A program made the translations under genes and the position numbers. Below, piece by piece: positions 54,806-64,000 of a DNA stretch of 64,000 nt (positions within the stretch are counted from its first letter, which is position 1; every line of letters begins with the position of its first letter). Below the pieces are notes generated by a model, which saw only the letters and a program-made list of their open reading frames with translations, was not told the origin of the DNA and made no database searches. Where the stretch lies: contig NZ_JRXE01000001.1 in assembly GCF_001267535.1 (NCBI RefSeq), forward strand, positions 2,568-66,567, read 5' to 3'. Origin of the DNA: Winslowiella iniecta. GTDB lineage: Bacteria; Pseudomonadota; Gammaproteobacteria; Enterobacterales; Enterobacteriaceae.

Positions 54806-57800
54806 TTACATCTCATGAGACGGCGGAGCCAGCACCTCACGGTTACCATTATGGCCAGGCGATGACACAATCCCCTGCGCTTCCATCTGCTCGATAATTC
54901 GCGCCGCCCGGTTGTAGCCGATACGGAATTGACGCTGTACGCCCGAGATCGAAGCACGACGTTTCTCAACGATAAATGCCACCGCTTGATCAAACAGCGG
55001 ATCCAGCTCTTCATCGGCATCCAGCCCCAGACTGCCACCTTCGCCCTCTTCACCGGCGGTGATGCTGTCGATATATTGTGGACGACCACGCGCTTTCCAG
55101 TCCTGCACCACCGCATGAACCTCTTCATCACGGACAAATGCGCCGTGCACACGGATCGGGATCGAGGAGTTCGGCGGCATATACAACATATCACCCATCC
55201 CCAGCAGCGATTCCGCACCCGCCTGATCGAGAATGGTACGCGAATCGATTTTACTCGATACGGTAAAGGCAATTCGTGTCGGGATGTTCGCCTTAATCAG
55301 GCCGGTAATCACATCCACCGACGGACGCTGTGTCGCCAGCACCAGGTGGATACCTGCCGCACGGGCTTTTTGTGCCAGACGGGCAATCAGCTCTTCCACT
55401 TTTTTGCCCACTGCCATCATCAGGTCGGCGAATTCATCCACCATCACCACGATGTAAGGCAGTTTCTCCAGCACCGGCGGAGTGGTTTCCATACTGTCGC
55501 CTGGCTTCCAGAACGGATCGGGAATCGGACGGCCCATCGCCGCAGCCTGCTCAATCTTCTCGTTGTAACCGGCCAGATTACGCACACCCAGCGCCGACAT
55601 CAGCTTATAGCGACGCTCCATTTCACCGACACTCCAGCGCAGCGCATTGGCCGCATCTTTCATATCGGTAACCACTTCCGTCAGCAGATGCGGAATACCT
55701 TCGTACACCGACAGTTCCAGCATTTTCGGGTCGATCATAATAAAGCGCACTTCTTCCGGCGTGGCTTTATACAGCATGCTGATAATCATGGCGTTAACGC
55801 CGACGGACTTACCAGAACCGGTTGTACCGGCCACCAGCAAGTGCGGCATTTTACCTAAATCAGCCACCACCGGTTGACCGGCAATGTCTTTCCCCAGCAC
55901 CACGGAAAGTGGTGACGGATTGTCGCGGAATTTTGCACAGTCCAGCACTTCACGCAGGTAAACCGTCTGACGATGTTTGTTTGGCAGTTCCAGACCAACA
56001 TAAGGTTTACCCGGAATCACTTCCACCACACGCACCGCCACTGCTGACAGCGAGCGCGCCAGGTCACGGGACAAGTTAGAAATACGCGCCGCTTTCACTC
56101 CTGGCGCCAGATCCAGCTCGTAACGGGTAATCACCGGCCCTGGCGAAATCCCGACCACTTCCGCTTTGACACGGTAATCCGCCAGCCGCGCCTCAACCAG
56201 ACGAGCAGTCTGCTCCAGCGCAAACATATCGACCGGCTCCTCTTCTGCTGGCGGTGAGGTCAGCAAATCCAGGGTTGGTAACGGCGTTGCAGGTTTATGC
56301 AACGGCTGTTCGTGACGCATCAGGAACGGATGAATCAGGCTGTCGGCAGCAGGTTCCTCTGGTTTCGGCACGGCGACAGCCGCTACCGGCTGCTGAGCAG
56401 GCTGTGGCGTATACTGTGATGCCGCAGGTGCCGCCACCGACTGATGAGCAGACTGCTGTGCCGCAGGCGTTGGCTGCTGCCAGGATGGCGTAACCGGCTG
56501 CTGTGGCTCAACCTGATGGTAAGGCTGAGCTTCCGGCTCCGGCGTCGCATCGAGGGTAAACAGCGGCTCAGTCGGGCCATCGTCTATCAAATCATCCATT
56601 GGTGAGAAGTCAAAAGCGCGCGAGGTGTCCAGAGAGAAGCTCTGCGTCGCCGGTTCAGCGGCGGGCTGCTGCTCATGGGTATATCGCTGCTGCTGTTGCT
56701 CTGCGAACTGACGCGCCAGCATCGCCTGCTGGAGCGCCTCTTCATCCTCTTGTTCCGGCGCAAACTCTTCGCCGTAGCGCTGCTGCTGTTGTGCCATAAA
56801 GGCTTCACGCAGCTGAGATTCCTGCACCATCGCCTGCTGCTCTTCATCCGTCTGGAAAGCCGTGGCAGCAGGTTGCGACGCTTGCTGCTGCTCCTGCTCT
56901 TTGGCTTTCTCTTCCGCAATGCGCTGCGATGGCAGCTTGATGCCCCAGGAAGCCAGCTCGCGGCGAGTCGGTAACTTCACCGGATTCGGACGCGGTAACG
57001 CAGGACCGATACCCTGTTTCACCTGCGGATTGCTGTCGCTGCCGCTGGTAGCCGTGAAACCTGGCATAAATGCTGCTGCGCTGGCTGCCACCTTCGCCGC
57101 ATCGGCAACACTGCCCGCCCGCGACGGATTTGCAGCAATCGCCGTCGGCTCAGTTTGTGGAGCAGAGAAATCAAACGGTGAAGCCGAAGAGGATGGCGTG
57201 TCGCGCCAGTTGCCCATCTGCGGAGCATCGTCCTCATCTTCCAGCGGATAATCGGGTGCTGGCGTCTCTTCCGGTAATTCGAAACGATACACCGGCGGCG
57301 CTTCAGGCTGTGGCGCAGGGGGACTTACCGGCGCAGGCGGGCTGACCGTCGGTGCCGCAACCGGCGCGGAAGCCGGGCGCGCTGCCGCAGGGGACGCAGC
57401 CGTAGCCGCAACCTCTGGTGCCGGCGCACGTTGCGCGGCGGTAGCGGTAGCCGCCAGCGCAGCCGTGGTCGCCGCTGCCGCTTTCGCTAACAGCGGGTCC
57501 TGCGATTCACTGTCGTCATCTTCGACCTGCTCTTCGTCATCGGCGATGAGCTTCGGTGCCGACAGCAATACGTCATCATCATCATGCGCAGCCGCTTTCA
57601 GTACCGGCGCGGCACGGGGTGGCTCGTCTTCTTCTTCATGCCACTCATCGTCGTGACGTGAGCGATTACTGGCAAAGGTCAGTACGCCCATTACCGTGCC
57701 GCCGATTTTCTCGGCAATCATCAGCCATGACCAGCCGGTATAGAGGGTCAAACCCGCCGCCCAGACGCACAGCAGGGTTAATGTGCCACCCGCACCACTG

Positions 57801-58273
57801 AAATAAGGTGCCATCGCGTTGCTGACCAGGCTGCCAATCACGCCGCCAGAGGCGAAGTACCAGATATCATCCGCGTTAATCGCCGCCAGACCGCAGGTGG
57901 TGATCACCAGCGCCAGCACGCCGATCAGACGCAAAGCTACAGCAAAATAGTCGATGTAATCCTGGCTGTCACGCTGGCGGAAAGTGATCCAGCAGAGGCC
58001 AAGAATAACCGGAGGAATGGCATAGGCCATCACGCCAAAAATAAACAGCAAGGTGTCGGCAAGCCACGCTCCTGGCGCGCCACCGAGGTTATGTATCGGT
58101 TCATGCCAGGCGGTTTGTGACCAGCTGGGATCGGAAGGGTTGAAGCTCAACAGTGCTGCCATCAGATAAACGGCGAAAAGAGCAACAATAATCAACAGCG
58201 CTTCAAGCAAACGACGTCCACTACTCAGCGGCTGCAAGGTAACTTCTTTATCTTCTGTGTATTCCTGGCTCAA
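54806..58273 (-). CDS. ftsK: DNA translocase FtsK
   Basis: 1155 residues (E. coli 1329). The N-terminal four-helix membrane domain (about 20-190) is a divisome part. A long Ala/Pro/Gln/Glu-rich linker (about 200-650) is shorter than in E. coli. The C-terminal motor has Walker [16 protein letters not shown] near 815 and Walker [14 protein letters not shown], and the gamma winged helix ([20 protein letters not shown]) reads KOPS and activates XerCD at dif. Start: TTG 58273 gives the family N-terminus [12 protein letters not shown] after the initiator, with GGAGAG 7 nt upstream; an in-frame ATG at 58309 would extend it by 12 unconserved residues. Confidence 0.95.
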   Translation of the reverse strand: MSQEYTEDKEVTLQPLSSGRRLLEALLIIVALFAVYLMAALLSFNPSDPSWSQTAWHEPIHNLGGAPGAWLADTLLFIFGVMAYAIPPVILGLCWITFRQRDSQDYIDYFAVALRLIGVLALVITTCGLAAINADDIWYFASGGVIGSLVSNAMAPYFSGAGGTLTLLCVWAAGLTLYTGWSWLMIAEKIGGTVMGVLTFASNRSRHDDEWHEEEDEPPRAAPVLKAAAHDDDDVLLSAPKLIADDEEQVEDDDSESQDPLLAKAAAATTAALAATATAAQRAPAPEVAATAASPAAARPASAPVAAPTVSPPAPVSPPAPQPEAPPVYRFELPEETPAPDYPLEDEDDAPQMGNWRDTPSSSASPFDFSAPQTEPTAIAANPSRAGSVADAAKVAASAAAFMPGFTATSGSDSNPQVKQGIGPALPRPNPVKLPTRRELASWGIKLPSQRIAEEKAKEQEQQQASQPAATAFQTDEEQQAMVQESQLREAFMAQQQQRYGEEFAPEQEDEEALQQAMLARQFAEQQQQRYTHEQQPAAEPATQSFSLDTSRAFDFSPMDDLIDDGPTEPLFTLDATPEPEAQPYHQVEPQQPVTPSWQQPTPAAQQSAHQSVAAPAASQYTPQPAQQPVAAVAVPKPEEPAADSLIHPFLMRHEQPLHKPATPLPTLDLLTSPPAEEEPVDMFALEQTARLVEARLADYRVKAEVVGISPGPVITRYELDLAPGVKAARISNLSRDLARSLSAVAVRVVEVIPGKPYVGLELPNKHRQTVYLREVLDCAKFRDNPSPLSVVLGKDIAGQPVVADLGKMPHLLVAGTTGSGKSVGVNAMIISMLYKATPEEVRFIMIDPKMLELSVYEGIPHLLTEVVTDMKDAANALRWSVGEMERRYKLMSALGVRNLAGYNEKIEQAAAMGRPIPDPFWKPGDSMETTPPVLEKLPYIVVMVDEFADLMMAVGKKVEELIARLAQKARAAGIHLVLATQRPSVDVITGLIKANIPTRIAFTVSSKIDSRTILDQAGAESLLGMGDMLYMPPNSSIPIRVHGAFVRDEEVHAVVQDWKARGRPQYIDSITAGEEGEGGSLGLDADEELDPLFDQAVAFIVEKRRASISGVQRQFRIGYNRAARIIEQMEAQGIVSSPGHNGNREVLAPPSHEM

Positions 58274-58307
58274 GAGTACTCTCCAGGGGCCTGTAAACTT
58301 GGAAGGC

Positions 58308-58335
58308 AACAGCGCCGGGCAAGCCCGACGCTGAA
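58308..58335. repeat. Small GC-rich inverted repeat between lrp and ftsK
   Basis: GCGCCGGGC-AA-GCCCGACGC (about 58311-58331), nearly self-complementary with one mismatch pair. It lies between the lrp stop and the ftsK start and may be a weak lrp terminator or a transcript-stabilising hairpin; no T run follows on the minus strand. Confidence 0.45.
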
Positions 58336-58392
58336 CCTGTATGAATTCACAGGAGTGTACCGAAATCTCTCAGGTTTTGCACCTGCCCTGTG

Positions 58393-58887
58393 TTACCGCG
58401 TTTTAATCACTAAGCGGTTACTTTGTTTCACTTCTTCCATCACAACATAGGTGCGTGTGTCATTCACACCAGGCAGACGCAGCAAGGTTTCACCGAGCAA
58501 TTTACGATAAGCCGACATATCAGGAACGCGCGTTTTCAACAGATAGTCGAAATCGCCAGAAACGAGGTGACACTCTTGAGTTTCCTCAAGTTTTTGCACT
58601 GCGGCGTTAAATTGCTCAAACACATCGGGCGCACCACGATTCAGAGTAATCTCAACGAAAACCAGTAGTGAAGCATCAAGATAATGCGGGTTCAGCTGCG
58701 CGGTATAGCCAAGAATAAAACCCTGACGCTCCAGACGACGAACACGTTCTAGGCACGGCGTTGGTGATAAGCCAACCCGTTTGGAAAGCTCGACGTTAGA
58801 AATTCGACCATCCTTTTGCAGTTCATTAAGGATATTACGGTCGATTCTGTCGAGATCTTTACCGGGGCGTTTTTTATTGTCTACCAT
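58393..58887 (-). CDS. lrp: Leucine-responsive regulatory protein Lrp
   Basis: 164 residues, as E. coli, and nearly identical to it by eye. A global feast/famine regulator that binds DNA as octamers and hexadecamers with leucine as effector. The N-terminal helix-turn-helix (about 15-62, ISNVELSKRVGLSPTPCLER) is followed by the RAM effector domain (GDFDYLLKTRVPDMSAYRKL). The start ATG 58887 (MVDNKKRPGKDLDRID) is the family start; an in-frame ATG at 58926 would add 13 residues. It precedes ftsK on the same strand and diverges from trxB. Confidence 0.98.
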   Translation of the reverse strand: MVDNKKRPGKDLDRIDRNILNELQKDGRISNVELSKRVGLSPTPCLERVRRLERQGFILGYTAQLNPHYLDASLLVFVEITLNRGAPDVFEQFNAAVQKLEETQECHLVSGDFDYLLKTRVPDMSAYRKLLGETLLRLPGVNDTRTYVVMEEVKQSNRLVIKTR

Positions 58888-60377
<1,490 letters not shown>

Positions 60378-60405
60378 GTTGTTAAAAAGCTGATCGAACT
60401 TTCCC

Positions 60406-60434
60406 AAGGCGACTGCTCATCAGTCGCCTTTTTT
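60406..60434 (+). terminator. trxB intrinsic terminator
   Basis: 10-bp arms AAGGCGACTG and CAGTCGCCTT with a 5-nt loop, then TTTT, 28 nt after the trxB stop. Confidence 0.92.
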
Positions 60435-60533
60435 CATTCTGCCCTGTACCATTGCCAGCGACTTATCGTTGGGTCATTTATGTGGCACTGCCCGGTGGCT
60501 GCCAGTTTCGTTTTTCTGCAAGAACGGTAACTG

Positions 60534-62294
60534 ATGAACAAGACGCGTCAACAACAACTTACCCGCTGGCTGAAGCAACAGAGCGTGCATGCGCGCCGTT
60601 GGTTACGCCTCTCTTTTCTGCTCGGCCTTGCCAGCGCACTGTTGATTATTGCGCAAGCCTGGCTGCTGGCATCGCTGTTACATCAGCTGATTGCGCTTAC
60701 TCTTCCCCGCACCGAATTAGTCCCCGATTTTCTGCTATTGCTGAGCTGCTTTATTGCCAGGGCAGTGATCAGCTGGCTGCGCGAGCGGGTTGGATTTTAC
60801 TGTGGGCTGGCGATCCGCCGCACACTGCGTAAAACGGTATTAGATCGTCTGGATGCGCTGGGACCGGCGTGGATTCAGGGTCAACCGGCGGGTAGCTGGG
60901 CCACCCTGCTGCTGGAACAGATCGAAGAGATGCAGGATTACTATGCACGCTATCTGCCGCAGATGTCGCTGGCGGCACTGATTCCCTGTTTTATCCTGAT
61001 TGCCATTTTCCCGATTAACTGGGCAGCCGGGGTGATCTTACTGGTCACCGCCCCACTGATCCCGCTGTTTATGGCGCTGGTCGGAATGGGCGCGGCGGAT
61101 GCGAATCGCCGCAACTTTCTCGCGCTGTCGCGGCTGAGCGGCCATTTTCTCGACCGACTACGCGGTCTGGAGACATTGCGCCTGTTTCATCGCGCCGCCG
61201 CAGAAACCGACAATATCAACAGCGCTTCAGAGAGTTTTCGCCAGCGCACCATGGAAGTATTGCGCCTCGCCTTCCTCTCGTCGGCGGTACTGGAATTCTT
61301 CGCATCACTCTCTATCGCCATTGTGGCGGTCTACTTTGGTTTCTCTTATTTAGGCGAACTGAACTTCGGTCATTACGCTACTGGCGTCACGCTGTTTGCC
61401 GGTTTTCTGGTGCTGATCCTTGCGCCGGAGTTTTTCCAGCCGCTGCGCGATCTCGGCACCTTTTATCATGCCAAAGCTCAGGCCGTAGGGGCAGCCGATG
61501 CGCTGCATACCTTCCTCAGCCAGACCGATGAAATCACCGTGGCACACGGCAGCCAGACGCTGAGCGACGGTGTGCCGCTGACGTTCAGCGCCAGTCAACT
61601 GGTGATTCTCTCTCCTGCCGGTTCGGTTCTCGCCGGGCCGCTGACTTTTACGCTACAACCTGGGCAGCGGGTGGCGCTGGTCGGGCAAAGCGGTGCAGGT
61701 AAAAGCTCGCTGCTGAATGTGCTGTCTGGTTTTCTGCCCTATCAGGGTTCGCTAACGGTAAATGGTATTGAGCTGCGCGAACTCAACGCGGAACACTGGC
61801 AGCAGCAGCTGGCGTGGGTCGGGCAAAACCCGCAGTTACCGGCGATGACGCTGCGCGACAATCTGCCGTCAGAGGATACAACGCAATTGCAGCACGCTAT
61901 CCAGCTGGCAGGCGCCGATGAGTTTTTAGCCCAGTTGCCGCAAGGACTGGATACCGAGACAGGCGAACATGCTGCGCGGCTGTCGGTAGGTCAGGCGCAA
62001 CGTGTGGCGGTGGCACGGGCGCTGCTGAAACCGGCCAGACTGATGTTGCTTGATGAACCGGGTGCCAGCCTCGACAGTGACAGCGAACGTCATGTGATGC
62101 ATGCGCTGGTTCAGGCTTCACATCAACAAACCACGCTGCTGGTGACTCACCAGCTGAATCAGCTGACACAGTGGGATGAGATCTGGGTCATGCGCCAGGG
62201 CCAGCTGATTCAGCAAGGCTGCTGGGATGCGCTGGTGGCGCAGGATGGGCCCTTTGCCGAACTGTTATCTCAGCGCCAGGGAGCGATTGAATGA
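60534..62294 (+). CDS. cydD: Heterodimeric cysteine/glutathione ABC exporter subunit CydD
   Basis: 586 residues (E. coli 588). A membrane ABC half-transporter that, with CydC, exports cysteine and glutathione to the periplasm and is required for cytochrome bd assembly. Six membrane helices fill about residues 20-320. The ATPase domain has Walker A GQSGAGKSSLL near 384, signature LSVGQAQRVAVARALL and Walker B LMLLDEPGASLD, and the LVTHQLNQL switch. The signature replaces the usual LSGGQ second glycine with Val, as in other CydD proteins. Overlaps cydC by 4 nt (ATGA). Confidence 0.96.
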   Translation: MNKTRQQQLTRWLKQQSVHARRWLRLSFLLGLASALLIIAQAWLLASLLHQLIALTLPRTELVPDFLLLLSCFIARAVISWLRERVGFYCGLAIRRTLRKTVLDRLDALGPAWIQGQPAGSWATLLLEQIEEMQDYYARYLPQMSLAALIPCFILIAIFPINWAAGVILLVTAPLIPLFMALVGMGAADANRRNFLALSRLSGHFLDRLRGLETLRLFHRAAAETDNINSASESFRQRTMEVLRLAFLSSAVLEFFASLSIAIVAVYFGFSYLGELNFGHYATGVTLFAGFLVLILAPEFFQPLRDLGTFYHAKAQAVGAADALHTFLSQTDEITVAHGSQTLSDGVPLTFSASQLVILSPAGSVLAGPLTFTLQPGQRVALVGQSGAGKSSLLNVLSGFLPYQGSLTVNGIELRELNAEHWQQQLAWVGQNPQLPAMTLRDNLPSEDTTQLQHAIQLAGADEFLAQLPQGLDTETGEHAARLSVGQAQRVAVARALLKPARLMLLDEPGASLDSDSERHVMHALVQASHQQTTLLVTHQLNQLTQWDEIWVMRQGQLIQQGCWDALVAQDGPFAELLSQRQGAIE

Positions 62295-64000
62295 AAGCCC
62301 TTCTGCCATTTCTGAAACTTTATCGTCGGCACCTTGGCCGCTTAACGCTTGGCGTACTGCTGGCCATCGTCACTCTGCTGGCCAGTATCGGTTTACTGAC
62401 GCTGTCAGGCTGGTTCCTCGCCGCCTCATCGCTGGCGGGCTTTGCCGGATTGTACACGTTTAACTATATGCTACCGGCGGCTGGCGTGCGCGGCGCGGCC
62501 ATCACCCGTACTGCGGCACGTTATTTTGAACGCCTGGTCAGTCACGACGGCACTTTCCGCGTGCTGCAACATCTGCGGGTATTTACCTTCAGTAAATTGC
62601 TGCCGCTCTCCCCTGCCGGTATTGCGCGTTTTCGTCAGGGAGAACTGCTCAATCGGCTGGTGGCGGATGTTGATACGCTCGACCATCTCTATCTGCGGGT
62701 GATTTCACCGCTGGTTGGCGCATTGATGGTTATCCTGGTGGTGAGCTTTGCCCTTAGCTGGCTGGATATGCAGCTGGCTCTGACGCTCGGGCTGATTATG
62801 CTGCTGACACTGTTGGTGATGCCGCCGCTGTTTTATCGCGCCGGTCGCCCGGCAGGTGAAGCCATTACGCTGCTGCGCGGTCAGTATCGTCTGCAACTGA
62901 TTCGCTGGCTGCAAGGCAGCGCGGAACTGAAGATTTATGGTGCTGCCAGCGCGTATCGTGCGCGGCTGGATGAGACCGAACAACAGTGGCAGCAGGCGCA
63001 GCGCCAGCAAGCGAATCTGGGCGGGCTGTCACAGGCGATGATTCTGCTGATTAGCGGCGTTACCGTCACTTTATTGCTGTGGCTCAGCGCCGCAGGCGTC
63101 GGGGAAATGACGCAGCCTGGCGCGTTGATTGCGCTGTTTGTCTTCTGCACGCTGGCGGCGTTTGAAGCGCTGGCACCAGTAGGGGCAGCTTTCCAGCATT
63201 TAGGCCAGGTTGTCGCCTCTGCGGTGCGCGTTAGCCAGATTATTGATCAACCCGCAGCCGTCAGTTTTTCGCAGCAACACGCTGCCCGGCAGGCTGGCAT
63301 GGCCGTCGCGCTGGAAGGCGTCAGCTTTAGTTACCCTTCCACCAGCCGTCCGGCGGTTAGCGGTGTATCGCTGGCGGTTGCGCGCGGTGAAAAGATTGCG
63401 TTGCTCGGCCGCACCGGTTGTGGCAAGTCTACCCTGTTGCAATTGCTGACCCGCGCCTGGGACCCGCAAGCCGGTGAAATCCGTCTGGCCGGACTGCCGC
63501 TGCGCGACTGGGATGAAGCCTCGCTGCGTGCCAGCACCAGCGTGGTCAGCCAGCGCGTGCACCTGTTCAGCCAGACGCTGCGCGACAACCTGCTACTCGC
63601 CGCGCCCGCCAGCAGTGATGAGATGCTGACGGCGGTATTACAGCAGGTCGGCCTCGGCAAGCTGCTGGAGAATGAAGAAGGATTAAATGCCTGGGTGGGT
63701 GAAGGCGGACGTCAGCTCTCCGGCGGTGAATTACGCCGTCTCGGTATTGCCCGTGCGCTGTTGCATAACGGCGATTTACTGCTGCTGGATGAGCCGACCG
63801 AGGGGCTGGATGCCGAAACTGAACGCCAGATCCTCGAACTGCTGTGGCAGCTCGACACCAGTAAGACGGTGATTATGGTCACTCACCGTTTGCAGGGGCT
63901 GGAAAAGCTCGACCGTATTTACGTGATGGATCAGGGTGAGATTCTCGAACAGGGCCATCATGCGGAATTAATCGCCAGTCGCGGTCGTTACTGGCATTTT
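62291..64000 (+). CDS. cydC: Heterodimeric cysteine/glutathione ABC exporter subunit CydC (right edge, C-terminus missing)
   Basis: 570 codons visible from ATG 62291 to the window end with no stop. E. coli CydC has 573 residues, so only a few C-terminal residues are outside. Partner of CydD in the inner-membrane exporter needed for periplasmic thiol balance and cytochrome bd. Six membrane helices (about 15-310), Walker [12 protein letters not shown] near 373, signature LSGGELRRLGIARAL, Walker B LLLLDEPTEGLD and the MVTHRL switch are all intact. Translation is coupled to cydD by an ATGA overlap. The last visible residues GRYWHF match the usual end region. Confidence 0.96.
   Translation, partial: MKALLPFLKLYRRHLGRLTLGVLLAIVTLLASIGLLTLSGWFLAASSLAGFAGLYTFNYMLPAAGVRGAAITRTAARYFERLVSHDGTFRVLQHLRVFTFSKLLPLSPAGIARFRQGELLNRLVADVDTLDHLYLRVISPLVGALMVILVVSFALSWLDMQLALTLGLIMLLTLLVMPPLFYRAGRPAGEAITLLRGQYRLQLIRWLQGSAELKIYGAASAYRARLDETEQQWQQAQRQQANLGGLSQAMILLISGVTVTLLLWLSAAGVGEMTQPGALIALFVFCTLAAFEALAPVGAAFQHLGQVVASAVRVSQIIDQPAAVSFSQQHAARQAGMAVALEGVSFSYPSTSRPAVSGVSLAVARGEKIALLGRTGCGKSTLLQLLTRAWDPQAGEIRLAGLPLRDWDEASLRASTSVVSQRVHLFSQTLRDNLLLAAPASSDEMLTAVLQQVGLGKLLENEEGLNAWVGEGGRQLSGGELRRLGIARALLHNGDLLLLDEPTEGLDAETERQILELLWQLDTSKTVIMVTHRLQGLEKLDRIYVMDQGEILEQGHHAELIASRGRYWHF

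Noticed and set aside
54739-55272. 177-codon minus-strand frame ending in the ftsK-lolA gap
   Set aside because: Same strand as ftsK but out of frame within its C-terminal motor region; Arg/Cys/Trp-rich and not protein-like.
54929-55858. 309-codon open frame on the plus strand
   Set aside because: Antisense to the FtsK motor domain; His/Arg-rich composition typical of a mirrored reading frame.

Overview
The window is chromosomal DNA of a gamma-proteobacterium of the order Enterobacterales. Almost every protein is a close full-length relative of an Escherichia coli K-12 protein, and the gene order follows the E. coli 20-22 min region (zapC-pyrD through trxB-cydDC). Several E. coli genes of that region are absent (ycbJ, ycaP, ycaL, dmsABC-ycaC). 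A type VI secretion vgrG cassette lies beyond zapC. This fits an Erwiniaceae-type genome (Pantoea/Erwinia-like), but the genus is an inference. No rRNA, tRNA, insertion sequence, prophage or CRISPR array was seen.

Layout. (1) 1-2959, minus: VgrG, an EagR-type chaperone and the start of a prePAAR/PAAR effector that runs off the left edge; this is the only clearly accessory region. (2) 3331-5084, minus: zapC and pyrD, the latter with a PurR-like operator and a leader hairpin. (3) 5341-9613, plus: ssuEADCB alkanesulfonate uptake and desulfonation operon. (4) pepN (minus), then pncB, asnS, ompF, aspC (plus). The ompF promoter and leader keep OmpR-box-like sequence and the MicF target region. (5) 18385-29026, minus: gloC, mepK, ldtD, then cmoM-mukF-mukE-mukB, the last four tightly packed. 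(6) elyC (plus), then a long minus-strand block 30015-43100: serC-aroA, cmk, rpsA, ihfB, comEC, msbA-lpxK, ycaQ, ycaR-kdsB. (7) 43433-49717, plus: ycaO, focA-pflB, pflA. (8) 49790-58887, minus: an MFS transporter, serS, rarA, lolA, ftsK, lrp. (9) 59409-64000, plus: trxB, cydD and cydC, which is cut by the right edge a few codons before its expected end.

Functional themes: envelope building (LpxK/MsbA/KdsB for lipid A and KDO, LdtD/MepK/ElyC for peptidoglycan, LolA, OmpF), chromosome handling (MukBEF, FtsK, IHF, RarA, ZapC), anaerobic pyruvate metabolism (FocA/PflB/PflA), sulfur scavenging (Ssu), and cytochrome bd assembly (CydDC).

The most interesting non-coding signal is a family of GC-rich palindromic repeats. 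Copies occupy all four convergent gene junctions of the window and were noticed nowhere else. At three junctions the element has the same 20 + 35 + 20 bp architecture, two palindromes around a partly conserved 35-bp linker. The most interesting coding signal is the truncated T6SS effector at the left edge, whose toxin end lies outside the window.
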